A stretch of 64,000 nucleotides of DNA from Actinomadura latina NBRC 106108 (GTDB lineage Bacteria > Actinomycetota > Actinomycetes > Streptosporangiales > Streptosporangiaceae): positions 57,907 through 121,906 of the forward strand of contig NZ_BCQS01000035.1 of NCBI RefSeq assembly GCF_001552195.1, given 5' to 3'. This document shows, piece after piece, positions 25,566 through 33,066 of the stretch (position 1 is its first letter; the number at the start of each line of letters is the position of its first letter). The position numbers were made by a program, and so were the translations under genes. The notes below the pieces were generated by a model. That model did no database searches and was not told the origin of the DNA. It saw only the letters and a list, made by a program, of their open reading frames with translations.

Positions 25566-26771
25566 ATGGCGACTGTGGTTCTGGTGGGGACGCTCGATAC
25601 CAAAGGGCCGGAGTACGTGTGGCTTCGGGATCGGGTGCGGGAACTCGGGTGCGAGGTCGTGCTCGTTGACGCGGGGGTCGGTCCGGCGGAGGTCGAGGCC
25701 GACGTCTCGGCGGAGGACGTCGCGCGGGCCGGGGGCGTGTCGCTGACCGCGTTGCGGGACGCGGGGGACCGGGGAGCCGCCGTCACCGCGATGGGGGAGG
25801 GCGCGGCGGCCGTCCTCGCGGGGTTGGAGCGGGTCGATGCCGTGCTCGCCGTCGGGGGCAGCGGCGGGTCGTCCATCGCGGCTCGGGCCGTCCGGGATCT
25901 GCCCATCGGGCTGCCGAAACTGATCGTGTCCACGATGGCGTCGGGCGACGTGACGCCGTACGTGGGCGCCAAGGACGTGACGCTGATGTACAGCGTCGTC
26001 GACATCGCGGGAGTCAACCGGGTGTCCCGGCTGATCCTCGGGAACGCGGCGGCAGCGGCGGCCGGGATGGCCGAGGCGTACGCCGGGGCGCGGCCGGCGG
26101 CGGCCGCGGACGAGCGGCCGCTGGTCGGGGCGTCCATGTTCGGGGTCACCACGCCGGCGGTGGACGCGGCGCGGGAGCGGCTGGACGAGCTGGGCTACGA
26201 GGTGCTGGTCTTCCACGCGACCGGGGCCGGAGGCCGGGCGCTGGAGGGGCTCGTGGAGAGCGGGCTGCTGGCCGGGGTGCTCGATCTGACCACGACCGAG
26301 CTGGCGGACGACCTGGTGGGAGGCGTTCTGTCGGCCGGTCCCGAGCGGCTCACGGCGGCGGGGCGGCTCGGGGTCCCGCAGGTCGTGGCGCCCGGGGCGC
26401 TGGACATGGTCAACTTCGGGCCGCGTGAGACCGTCCCGGAGCGGTTCGAGGGGCGCAACCTCTACGTCCACAACCCGACCGTCACGCTGATGCGGACGAC
26501 GCGGGAGGAGATGGCCGAACTGGGGCGGCGGATCGCCGGGAAGCTGCGGGCCGCGACCGGGCCGGCCGTGCTGTTCCTGCCGCTCGGGGGCGTGTCGGCC
26601 CTGGATGCGCCGGGGATGCCCTTCCACGATCCGGAGGCGGACGAGGCGTGCTTCGCGGCCCTGGAGGGCGCCGCGGAGACGGAGAGGCTCGACATGAACA
26701 TCAATGACCCGGCGTTCGGCCGCGCGATGGCCGACCGGCTGCACCAGATGATCGCGGGGGGAGCGCAGTGA
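25566..26771 (+). CDS. Tm-1-like ATP-binding domain protein (UPF0261)
   Basis: 401 residues. It begins ATVVLVGTLDTKGPEYVWLR and contains AVGGSGGSSIAARAVRDLP, TMASGDVTPYVGAKDVTLMY and, near the C-terminus, FLPLGGVSALDAPGMPFHDP, all conserved in UPF0261. The plant member Tm-1 binds ATP and blocks tobamovirus replication; bacterial members are thought to be metabolic enzymes but their reaction is unknown. It overlaps the next gene (GTGA), and the Tm-1-like/PEP-hydrolase-like pair is also fused in one chain in other organisms, so they act together. A cupin follows, with a ROK repressor and MFS exporter/importer nearby. Confidence 0.92.
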   Translation: MATVVLVGTLDTKGPEYVWLRDRVRELGCEVVLVDAGVGPAEVEADVSAEDVARAGGVSLTALRDAGDRGAAVTAMGEGAAAVLAGLERVDAVLAVGGSGGSSIAARAVRDLPIGLPKLIVSTMASGDVTPYVGAKDVTLMYSVVDIAGVNRVSRLILGNAAAAAAGMAEAYAGARPAAAADERPLVGASMFGVTTPAVDAARERLDELGYEVLVFHATGAGGRALEGLVESGLLAGVLDLTTTELADDLVGGVLSAGPERLTAAGRLGVPQVVAPGALDMVNFGPRETVPERFEGRNLYVHNPTVTLMRTTREEMAELGRRIAGKLRAATGPAVLFLPLGGVSALDAPGMPFHDPEADEACFAALEGAAETERLDMNINDPAFGRAMADRLHQMIAGGAQ

Positions 26772-27589
26772 ACCGTGACACCGTCCTGTTCCGGCTGCGG
26801 AACGCCGTGGCGGAGGGCAAGCCGATCATCGGCGCCGGGGCGGGTACGGGGCTGTCCGCCAAGTGCGCCGAGGCCGGCGGCGTCGACCTGATCATCATCT
26901 ACAACTCCGGCCGGTACCGGATGGCGGGACGCGGTTCGCTGGCCGGGCTGCTGCCCTACGGGGACGCCAACCAGATCGTGGTCGAGATGGCGTCCGAGGT
27001 GCTGCCGGTCGTCAAGGAGACGCCCGTCCTGGCCGGGGTGTGCGGCACCGACCCCTTCCGGGTGATGCCCGTGTTCCTGGATCAGCTGCAGGCCATGGGA
27101 TTCGCGGGGGTGCAGAACTTCCCGACCGTCGGCCTCTACGACGGGGTCTTCCGGCAGAACATCGAAGCGACCGGCATGGGGTACGACCTGGAGGTCGAGA
27201 TGGTGCGGCAGGCGCATCAGCGCGGCCTCGTCACCGCCCCCTACGTGTTCGACGAGGAGCAGGCGCGGGCGATGGCGGAGGCCGGCGCGGACGTCCTCGT
27301 CCCGCATGTCGGGCTCACGACGAAGGGCAGCATCGGCGCGGGCACGGCCCTGACGCTGGACGAGGCGGTCGAGCGCGTCCAGGCCATGCGGGACGCCGCG
27401 TTCGCCGCGCGGCCCGACGTCCTCGTCCTGTGCCACGGCGGCCCCATCGCCGAGCCGGACGACGCCGCCTATGTGCTGGCGCGGACGGAAGGCGTCGTCG
27501 GCTTCTTCGGCGCCTCGTCGGTCGAGCGGCTGCCGACCGAGCGGGCCATCACGGAGCAGGTGGCGGCCTTCAAGAACCTGGAGCTCTGA
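26768..27589 (+). CDS. Phosphoenolpyruvate hydrolase-like TIM-barrel protein
   Basis: 273 residues from GTG at 26768 (GGGGGGAGC upstream, GTGA overlap). The sequence KPIIGAGAGTGLSAKCAEAG near the start, DLIIIYNSGRYRMAGRGSLAG, GVCGTDPF and GVQNFPTVGL are typical of the PEP_hydrolase/TIM-barrel signal-transduction family. It resembles the PEP mutase/isocitrate lyase fold, so cleavage or hydrolysis of a C-C or P-O bond in a 2-oxo acid derivative is plausible, but no reaction is proven. It is the constant partner of the UPF0261 protein. Confidence 0.9.
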   Translation: MNRDTVLFRLRNAVAEGKPIIGAGAGTGLSAKCAEAGGVDLIIIYNSGRYRMAGRGSLAGLLPYGDANQIVVEMASEVLPVVKETPVLAGVCGTDPFRVMPVFLDQLQAMGFAGVQNFPTVGLYDGVFRQNIEATGMGYDLEVEMVRQAHQRGLVTAPYVFDEEQARAMAEAGADVLVPHVGLTTKGSIGAGTALTLDEAVERVQAMRDAAFAARPDVLVLCHGGPIAEPDDAAYVLARTEGVVGFFGASSVERLPTERAITEQVAAFKNLEL

Positions 27590-27997
27590 ATGCTGGTCAA
27601 TCCCGGTGACGTGACGACGATGGCCTTCGACTGGGGATCGATCAAATGGTTCGTCACCCCGTCGAGCGTCGAGGGCGCGAGCAGCACGCTGGGCGAGGTG
27701 ATCGTCAACCCGGGCAAGGGGCACGCGCGCCACAACCACCCGGACGCCGAGGAGGTCATCTACGTCATCTCCGGTGAGGCGACGCAGATGGTGGACGACG
27801 GGGAGCCGTTCCTGATCAGGGAGGGCGATGCCGTCCACATTCCGAAGGGCGTCTGGCACTCGACGTACAACACGACGTGGCGTCCGCTGCGGCTCATCGT
27901 GACGTACACGCCGGGCGGTGAGGAAAAGGCGTTGGAAGGCGCGCCCGACTTCTGCCTCCACGAAGCCGGTGCCGTGCCGGAGTGGCGCCAGGCCTAG
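27590..27997 (+). CDS. Cupin-domain protein
   Basis: 135 residues, one cupin barrel with metal-binding motif 1 (HARHNHPDAEEVIYVISGEA) and motif 2 (AVHIPKGVWHSTYN). ATG follows the previous stop directly with no gap, so translation is coupled. Small cupins of this kind are isomerases, dioxygenases or sugar/acid-binding proteins; next to the UPF0261/TIM-barrel pair it probably completes a three-enzyme catabolic route. Its stop codon overlaps that of the convergent ROK gene (CTAG). Confidence 0.92.
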   Translation: MLVNPGDVTTMAFDWGSIKWFVTPSSVEGASSTLGEVIVNPGKGHARHNHPDAEEVIYVISGEATQMVDDGEPFLIREGDAVHIPKGVWHSTYNTTWRPLRLIVTYTPGGEEKALEGAPDFCLHEAGAVPEWRQA

Positions 27998-29157
27998 GCG
28001 CGCGACCAGGCGTCCAGGCCCTCATCGGTGAGGAGGACGTCGAACGCGGCGTCGGCGGCACCTGTCAGCGGGCCGCGAGGGCCGAGGGTCGACGGCCGGA
28101 CGGGCGGCGGGTCGGCTCGGCGGTAGCGCATCAGGCCCGTCGTGTAACCCTCCGAGAGAGCGCCGGGCGAGGCCGCGGCCAGATCGGTGGCCAGGCCCGA
28201 CAGGGTGACGACGTCCGGGTCCAGGGCGTTGACCAGGGCGCCCATGCCCCGGCCGAGCGCGCGGGCGGCGCCCGCGACGGCCTCCCGGGCGTCGCGGGAG
28301 GGCGACGCGATGATCTCCTCGGCGGCCGTGCGGGGGTCGCGGGGCGGCGGACGGCGCAGGGCCCGCGCCATGGCGCGGCCGTCGACCTCCAGGTCCCAGC
28401 AGCCGCGGGCGCCGCAGGGGCAGGCGAGGGCGGGGTCGCCGAACGGCATGTGGCCGAACTCGCCGCCCGCGCCCGTCGCGCCGTCCACCGGACGCCCGTC
28501 CACGACCAGGATGCCGCCGACGCCGACCTCCACGGTCAGGTGCAGGACGACCCGCGACCCGGCCCCGGCGCCGCGCCGCGCCTCCGCCAGGCCGGCGAGG
28601 GAGGCGTCGTTGCCGACCACCAGCGGGATTTCGGCGGGCTTGAGCGGTTCCAGGGAGACATCGCGCCACCCCATGCCGGACGCCTGGACGACCGTCGTGC
28701 CGCTGACCGTCCCCGCGACGCAGGCCGACACCGCGCGCAGCCGCCGCCCGTAGCGGACGTGCAGCGCCGCGACGTGCCCGGCCAGCATGCCGATCACGTC
28801 GGGCGAGCCGGTGTGGCGGCCGTCGGATCCGGTGAGGACGCCGCCGCCCAGTTCGATGGCCGCCACCCGCCATGCCTCGTGGCTGATGTCCACCACACAG
28901 ACGAGCGGCCCGTCCGGGTGGGCCGTGAGCGCGGGGGACGGACGGCCGCGGCCGCCGGTGCGGGGCGGCAGGTCCTCGTCGATGAGCCGGGAGGTCTTGA
29001 GTCGGCTCGTGATCTCGGTGGCGGACCCGCTGCTCAGCCCCAGCGCGCGGGAGGCGTCCGCACGCGTCGCGGACGGGTGCGCGTGGACGTACCGCAGCAC
29101 GGCGAGGGCCCCCTGGCTGCGCAGCGCCCGTGCCGAGTGCGCGGTCTTCGGCTCCAT
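27994..29157 (-). CDS. ROK-family transcriptional repressor
   Basis: 387 residues from ATG at 29157. A winged HTH at about 10-70 (GALAVLRYVHAHPSATRADA, GLSSGSATEITSRLKTSRLI) is followed by a ROK sugar-kinase-like domain with the zinc motif CPCGARGCWDLEV and GATGAGGEFGHMPFGDP. Proteins of the NagC/XylR/Mlc type sense a sugar or sugar-like effector. It is divergent from the MFS gene across a 31-bp dyad and convergent with the UPF0261-PEP-cupin operon, so it probably governs uptake, and perhaps catabolism, of the cluster's substrate. Confidence 0.93.
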   Translation of the reverse strand: MEPKTAHSARALRSQGALAVLRYVHAHPSATRADASRALGLSSGSATEITSRLKTSRLIDEDLPPRTGGRGRPSPALTAHPDGPLVCVVDISHEAWRVAAIELGGGVLTGSDGRHTGSPDVIGMLAGHVAALHVRYGRRLRAVSACVAGTVSGTTVVQASGMGWRDVSLEPLKPAEIPLVVGNDASLAGLAEARRGAGAGSRVVLHLTVEVGVGGILVVDGRPVDGATGAGGEFGHMPFGDPALACPCGARGCWDLEVDGRAMARALRRPPPRDPRTAAEEIIASPSRDAREAVAGAARALGRGMGALVNALDPDVVTLSGLATDLAAASPGALSEGYTTGLMRYRRADPPPVRPSTLGPRGPLTGAADAAFDVLLTDEGLDAWSRA

Positions 29158-29176
29158 GGTGACATCCTGGCCTTCG

Positions 29177-29207
29177 CGTATTATCCTCGTTGCACGAGCA
29201 TAATACG
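29177..29207. promoter_or_regulatory. 31-bp operator dyad between ROK and MFS genes
   Basis: Outer arms CGTATTAT (29177-29184) and ATAATACG (29200-29207) are exact complements; inner arms CTCGT and ACGAG flank TGC. Overall 13 of 14 positions per arm match. AT-rich outer arms with a central GC-rich core are typical of ROK operators. It ends at the MFS ribosome-binding site. Confidence 0.75.
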
Positions 29208-29218
29208 GGAGGCATGCG

Positions 29219-30412
29219 ATGGATCCTGCCGACACGGACCCGAGGCCGGCCGTCGGGCGCGGCGCGGGGACGTTCGGGCTCTACGCGGCGTTCGGGTGCC
29301 TCGGCTACCTGCTGACCGCGCTCGGCGCGATCCTGCCCGAACTGCGCGAGGAGCGCGGGCTCCCGCGCAGCGAGGTCGCGCTCTACCCGTCGGCCTTCGC
29401 GCTCGGCCTCGTGGTCGTCGGGTTCACCGGGCACTGGGCGGCGGGAAGGCTCGGCCGCCTCGCCCTTCCCGCCGCCCTCACCGCGCTGGTGGGCGGCGCC
29501 TGCGTCATGGCGGCCGGTGGGGGCCGCCTGGGCGCGGGAGCCGGGGCGCTCATCCTCGGGCTCGGCGGCGCGGGGCTCGTGCAGCTCGTCCCGACGGGGC
29601 TGCGCGCCCTGCACGGCGGCGATGGAACGATCCAGATCGGAGTGGCGAACGCGGTCTCCAGCGCGGCGTCCGTGCTGTCCCCGATCCTCATCGGCGCCGC
29701 CCTGGCCCACGGCCTCGGCTGGCGCGCGGCGTTCGCGATCCCGCCCCTCGCGGTGGCCGCCGTCCTCCTCCTCATCACCCGCCCGCCCACGACCGGACGA
29801 GCCGGCAGCGGTGTCGCACGGGACGGGCCGGGGGCCGGCGGCGGGGCGCGCGGAACGGCTCCGCCGGCGTTCCGGAGCAGGTGGTTCGATCTCGTGCTCG
29901 CCGTGGGCGTCGAGTTCTGCATGGTGTTCTGGGCCGCGGACTTCCTCGGCGACGTGAAGGAGTTCGGCGCGGGGGCCGCGGCCACGCTGTCGGCGGCGTT
30001 CGTGCTGGGCATGGCGGTCGGGCGGGCCGCGTCCGGCCCGGTCGTCCGGGCGCTCGGACGGCCCGACCGGCTGCTCGCCGCGGCCGCGCTCGTCGGCATG
30101 GCCGGGTTCGCGATCCTGTGGACGGCGCCGGCCCCGCTCGCCGTCGTCGGGCTGCTGGTCACCGGGCTCGGCGTGGCGCTGCTCTACCCGGTGATCCTCG
30201 GCCGGGCGCTCGCGGCGTGGCCGGCGCAGCCCGTCCGGGCCGCGGCCCGCTGCGCGCTCGCGTCCGGGGTCGCGATCGGCGTCGCGCCGCTCGCCCTCGG
30301 GACGCTCGCCGACCTCACCACGCTGCGCGCCGCGGTCTTCGTCGCCCCGGCCCTGCTGCTGGTCCTGCTCGTCCGGTGCGGACGCCGGCTCAGGCCCGCG
30401 GTCAGTCGATGA
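29219..30412 (+). CDS. Major facilitator superfamily transporter
   Basis: 397 residues with about 12 hydrophobic helices in two halves, split by a polar loop near residues 188-218. The N-terminus has FGLYAAFGCLGYLLTALGAI and PSAFALGLVVVGFTGHWAAG. ATG at 29219 has GGGAGG 6 nt upstream. Divergent from the ROK repressor, so it is likely induced by the same effector and carries the substrate of the neighbouring catabolic genes; direction of transport is not readable. Its end overlaps the YchJ-like gene by 11 nt. Confidence 0.92.
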   Translation: MDPADTDPRPAVGRGAGTFGLYAAFGCLGYLLTALGAILPELREERGLPRSEVALYPSAFALGLVVVGFTGHWAAGRLGRLALPAALTALVGGACVMAAGGGRLGAGAGALILGLGGAGLVQLVPTGLRALHGGDGTIQIGVANAVSSAASVLSPILIGAALAHGLGWRAAFAIPPLAVAAVLLLITRPPTTGRAGSGVARDGPGAGGGARGTAPPAFRSRWFDLVLAVGVEFCMVFWAADFLGDVKEFGAGAAATLSAAFVLGMAVGRAASGPVVRALGRPDRLLAAAALVGMAGFAILWTAPAPLAVVGLLVTGLGVALLYPVILGRALAAWPAQPVRAAARCALASGVAIGVAPLALGTLADLTTLRAAVFVAPALLLVLLVRCGRRLRPAVSR

Positions 30413-30785
30413 TCTTGCCCCGGACGTAGACCCACGCGCCGTCATGCCGGACGAAACGGCTGACCTCGTGCAATTCGCCAGGCTCCGAGCCCGCCAGATA
30501 GCGGGCGCGGAACTCGACCACGCCCTTCTCGTCGGCCGGCCCGCCGTTCTCCTCCCGGACGATCTCCAGCCCCGTCCAGCGCGTGCCGTCCTCGAAACCG
30601 ACCCGCTCCGGACGCGTCGCCGGATGCCACGTCCTCAGCAGATACGCCTCGTCCTGGACGGCGAACGCGCTGAACCGCGACCGCATCAGCTCCCCGGCCG
30701 TCCCGGCCGCCGCCTCACCCCGGTGCAACCGGCCGCAGCAATCCCGGTACCGAGGGCCTGCACCGCACGGACATTTCTTCGCCAC
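30402..30785 (-). CDS. YchJ-family (UPF0225) SEC-C-like zinc protein
   Basis: 127 residues. The N-terminal zinc motif CPCGAGPRYRDCCGRLHRG resembles the SecA C-terminal (SEC-C) finger; an NTF2-like domain follows (LMRSRFSAFAVQDEAYLLRTWH). GTG at 30785 is the likely start; an overlapping out-of-frame ATG lies just upstream. Function unknown in the family. Single gene, convergent with MFS. Confidence 0.92.
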   Translation of the reverse strand: MAKKCPCGAGPRYRDCCGRLHRGEAAAGTAGELMRSRFSAFAVQDEAYLLRTWHPATRPERVGFEDGTRWTGLEIVREENGGPADEKGVVEFRARYLAGSEPGELHEVSRFVRHDGAWVYVRGKIID

Positions 30786-30966
30786 ATGAGGATTCTGCCT
30801 TGCGGGACGGTAGGCGCGCGGCGACCATGAACGCCATGTCCGCCCGCCCGCGGTCCCGGCCGCGAGCCGTGATTTTTTCGGACGTGTCGGATCGGCCCGT
30901 CCACCGTTCGTCTAGGGGGTGACAGCAGCCGATCGCCCCGTCCCGGGGCGCCGAAAGGAACATGTC

Positions 30967-31365
30967 ATGGACTTGACGATGAACACGATCGACATCCTGG
31001 TGTCCGACATGGACGCCGCCGTCGCCTTCTACCGCCGCCTCGGCGTCGAGTTCAAGGTGGACGCCGCCTACCCCGACCACGCGGACTGCGACCTGCCCGG
31101 CGGCCTGCACCTGATGCTCGACACCGAGGGCTTCCGCGGTCCCACGGTCGACGGCTGGACGAAGCCGTCCGGCGGCCCCCGCAATTTCCTCGCCTTCCAG
31201 GCGCCGACGCCGGCGGATGTGGACGCCAAGTACGCCGAGTTGACCGAAGCCGGGTACACCGGAGCCAAGGAGCCGTGGGACGCGTTCTGGGGGATGCGGT
31301 ACGCGACCGTCCTCGACCCGGACGGCAACGGCATCGACCTGTACGCGCCGCTGCCCGCCAGCTAG
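30967..31365 (+). CDS. VOC-family (glyoxalase/bleomycin-resistance-like) protein
   Basis: 132 residues from ATG at 30967, with AAAGGAAC upstream. Two beta-alpha-beta-beta-beta repeats: NTIDILVSDMDAAVAFYRRL and, in the second half, YATVLDPDGNGIDLYAPL, with a C-terminal metal-ligand-like Asp/Asn-Gly stretch. First gene of a VOC-DGPF-ECF42 unit (9 nt to the next start). VOC proteins commonly appear beside ECF42/DGPF loci, possibly as regulon members. Confidence 0.92.
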   Translation: MDLTMNTIDILVSDMDAAVAFYRRLGVEFKVDAAYPDHADCDLPGGLHLMLDTEGFRGPTVDGWTKPSGGPRNFLAFQAPTPADVDAKYAELTEAGYTGAKEPWDAFWGMRYATVLDPDGNGIDLYAPLPAS

Positions 31366-31374
31366 GGGGACACC

Positions 31375-31713
31375 GTGAAGTACGTGCTCTTGTTCGCCGA
31401 GACCGAGAAGTTCGCCAAGGAACTGGCCGCCATGAACGACGACGAGCGCCAGGCCGCCTACGAGCAGGTCATGGAGTGGTTCGGCCGACACGCCGCGCAG
31501 ATCACCCATTACGGGCATCTGCAGCCCGCGCACACGGCCACCACCATGCGCCTGGACGGGCCGGAGCCGCTGCTCACCGACGGCCCGTTCGTCGAGGGCA
31601 AGGAGGTCGTCAGCGGCTACGCCGAGGTCGAGGTCGCCGACCTGGACGAGGCCCTCGCCGTCGCCCGCGACTGGCCCGCGTGCCCGATCGTCGAGATCCG
31701 CCCGCTCACCTGA
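31375..31713 (+). CDS. DGPF/YCII-domain protein, partner of second ECF42 sigma
   Basis: 112 residues. GTG at 31375 follows GGGGGAC. The diagnostic stretch LLTDGPFVEGKEVVSGYAEVE is present (DGPF core) with ARDWPACPIVEIRPL at the end. It has the same relation to the following sigma gene as 14471-14821 has to 13133-14398, but here the order is VOC-DGPF-sigma on the plus strand. Its stop opens a chain of TGATG stop-start units leading to the sigma gene. Confidence 0.93.
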   Translation: MKYVLLFAETEKFAKELAAMNDDERQAAYEQVMEWFGRHAAQITHYGHLQPAHTATTMRLDGPEPLLTDGPFVEGKEVVSGYAEVEVADLDEALAVARDWPACPIVEIRPLT

Positions 31714-31784
31714 TGGACCCCGCCCTGGACCCGGCCCTGATGGAGCCCGCCTGATGGGCCCCGCCTGATGGACCCCGCCTGATG
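31711..31784 (+). repeat. Chain of 14-bp TGATGG repeats forming overlapping stop-start codons
   Basis: Units TGATGGACCCCGCC (31711), TGATGGAGCCCGCC (31738), TGATGGGCCCCGCC (31752) and TGATGGACCCCGCC (31766) lead to the sigma start TGATGGACAGGG (31780). Each TGATG holds a stop and a start sharing the A. Reading on from the DGPF stop gives mini-ORFs at 31713-31754 (13 codons), 31754-31768 (MGPA) and 31768-31782 (MDPA), then the sigma factor at 31782. Confidence 0.9.
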
Positions 31785-32975
31785 GACAGGGTGCACGCCG
31801 AGCTGACCCGCGTGCTGCGCGAGCACGCGGGCCGGCTGACGGCCTGCCTGATCCGGACCCTCGGCGACTTCTCCGCCGCCGAGGACGTCATGCAGGACGC
31901 CGTCGAGACCGCCCTGAAGCGCTGGCCCGTCGACGGCATCCCGGACCATCCGGACGCCTGGCTGCTCACCACCGCCCGCCGCCGCGGCATCGACCTGCTG
32001 CGCCGCCAGGCCGGCTACCGCGAGAAGCTGGCCCGGCTGCAGTGGCCGGTGCCGAGCGAGCCCGACGACCGGCTCAAGCTCGTCTTCACCTGCTGCCACC
32101 CCGCGCTGCCCGTGCCCGCCCAGGTCGCGCTGACCCTGCGCACCGTGTGCGGGCTGACGACCGGGCAGATCGCCGCCGCCTTCCTCGTCCCGGAGACGAC
32201 CGTCGCGCAGCGCATCACCCGCGCCAAACGCAAGATCACCGACGCGGGCATCCCGTACCGGATCCCGCCGGACACCGAACTCCACGAGCGCCTGAACCAG
32301 GTCCTCGCCGTGGTGTACCTGCTGTTCAACGAGGGGTACCTGACGAGCGGCGGCGACCGCCCGCACGCCCGCGACCTGGCCGACGACGCGCAGTGGCTCG
32401 CGGAGAACCTCGCCTGGCTGATGCCGCGCCGGCCCGAGGTCCTCGGCCTGCTCGCGCTCATCCGGCTGCACCAGGCGCGCACCGCCGCCCGCTTCGACGC
32501 CGCCGGCCGCCTCGTCCTCCTCCGCGACCAGGACCGCGCCCGATGGGACCACGACGCCGTCCGGGAGGCCGTCCGGCTCATCGAGCGCGCCGCCGCGATG
32601 CACCGTCCCGGCCCGTACCAGTTGCAGGCCGCGATCGTCGCCTGCCACGCGGAGGCCCCCACCTGGGAGGACACCGACTGGACGCAGATCCTCGTCCTCT
32701 ACGACATGCTGCTGCACATGACGCGGACACCGGTCGTCCGCCTCCACCGGGCCATCGCGCTCCGCTACGTCCGGGGCCCTCAAGCCGCGCTGGACGAACT
32801 GGACTCCCTCGCGCGAGCCCTGGACGGCCATCACATCTACCACGCCACCCGCGCCGAACTCCTCCGCGACCTCGGCCGGCACCGCGAAGCCCGCACCGCG
32901 GACCTCCGCGCTCTCGCCCTCACCGGCAACCCCGCCCAGCAGGCCCTCATCACCGACCGCCTCACCTGGACCTGA
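31782..32975 (+). CDS. ECF sigma factor, ECF42-type with C-terminal TPR-like domain
   Basis: 397 residues. Sigma region 2 (FSAAEDVMQDAVETALKRWP, WLLTTARRRGIDLLRRQ), region 4 (CGLTTGQIAAAFLVPETTVA), then the DUF6596/TPR-like extension (VYLLFNEGYLTSG, YQLQAAIVACHAEAPTWEDT). It is related to 13133-14398 but clearly diverged, so the two probably serve different signals. ATG at 31782 is the last of five linked TGATG units, with no ribosome-binding site of its own, so its translation should depend on termination-reinitiation from the DGPF gene (inference). Confidence 0.94.
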   Translation: MDRVHAELTRVLREHAGRLTACLIRTLGDFSAAEDVMQDAVETALKRWPVDGIPDHPDAWLLTTARRRGIDLLRRQAGYREKLARLQWPVPSEPDDRLKLVFTCCHPALPVPAQVALTLRTVCGLTTGQIAAAFLVPETTVAQRITRAKRKITDAGIPYRIPPDTELHERLNQVLAVVYLLFNEGYLTSGGDRPHARDLADDAQWLAENLAWLMPRRPEVLGLLALIRLHQARTAARFDAAGRLVLLRDQDRARWDHDAVREAVRLIERAAAMHRPGPYQLQAAIVACHAEAPTWEDTDWTQILVLYDMLLHMTRTPVVRLHRAIALRYVRGPQAALDELDSLARALDGHHIYHATRAELLRDLGRHREARTADLRALALTGNPAQQALITDRLTWT

Positions 32976-33066
32976 CTCCTGGGGGACGGCCGGGGCCTCC
33001 CGGGCCTGGGGGCGGGTCACCGATCGCGTCGGGGTACCGTTTCGCGAGGAACGGGGCGACCTGGTC

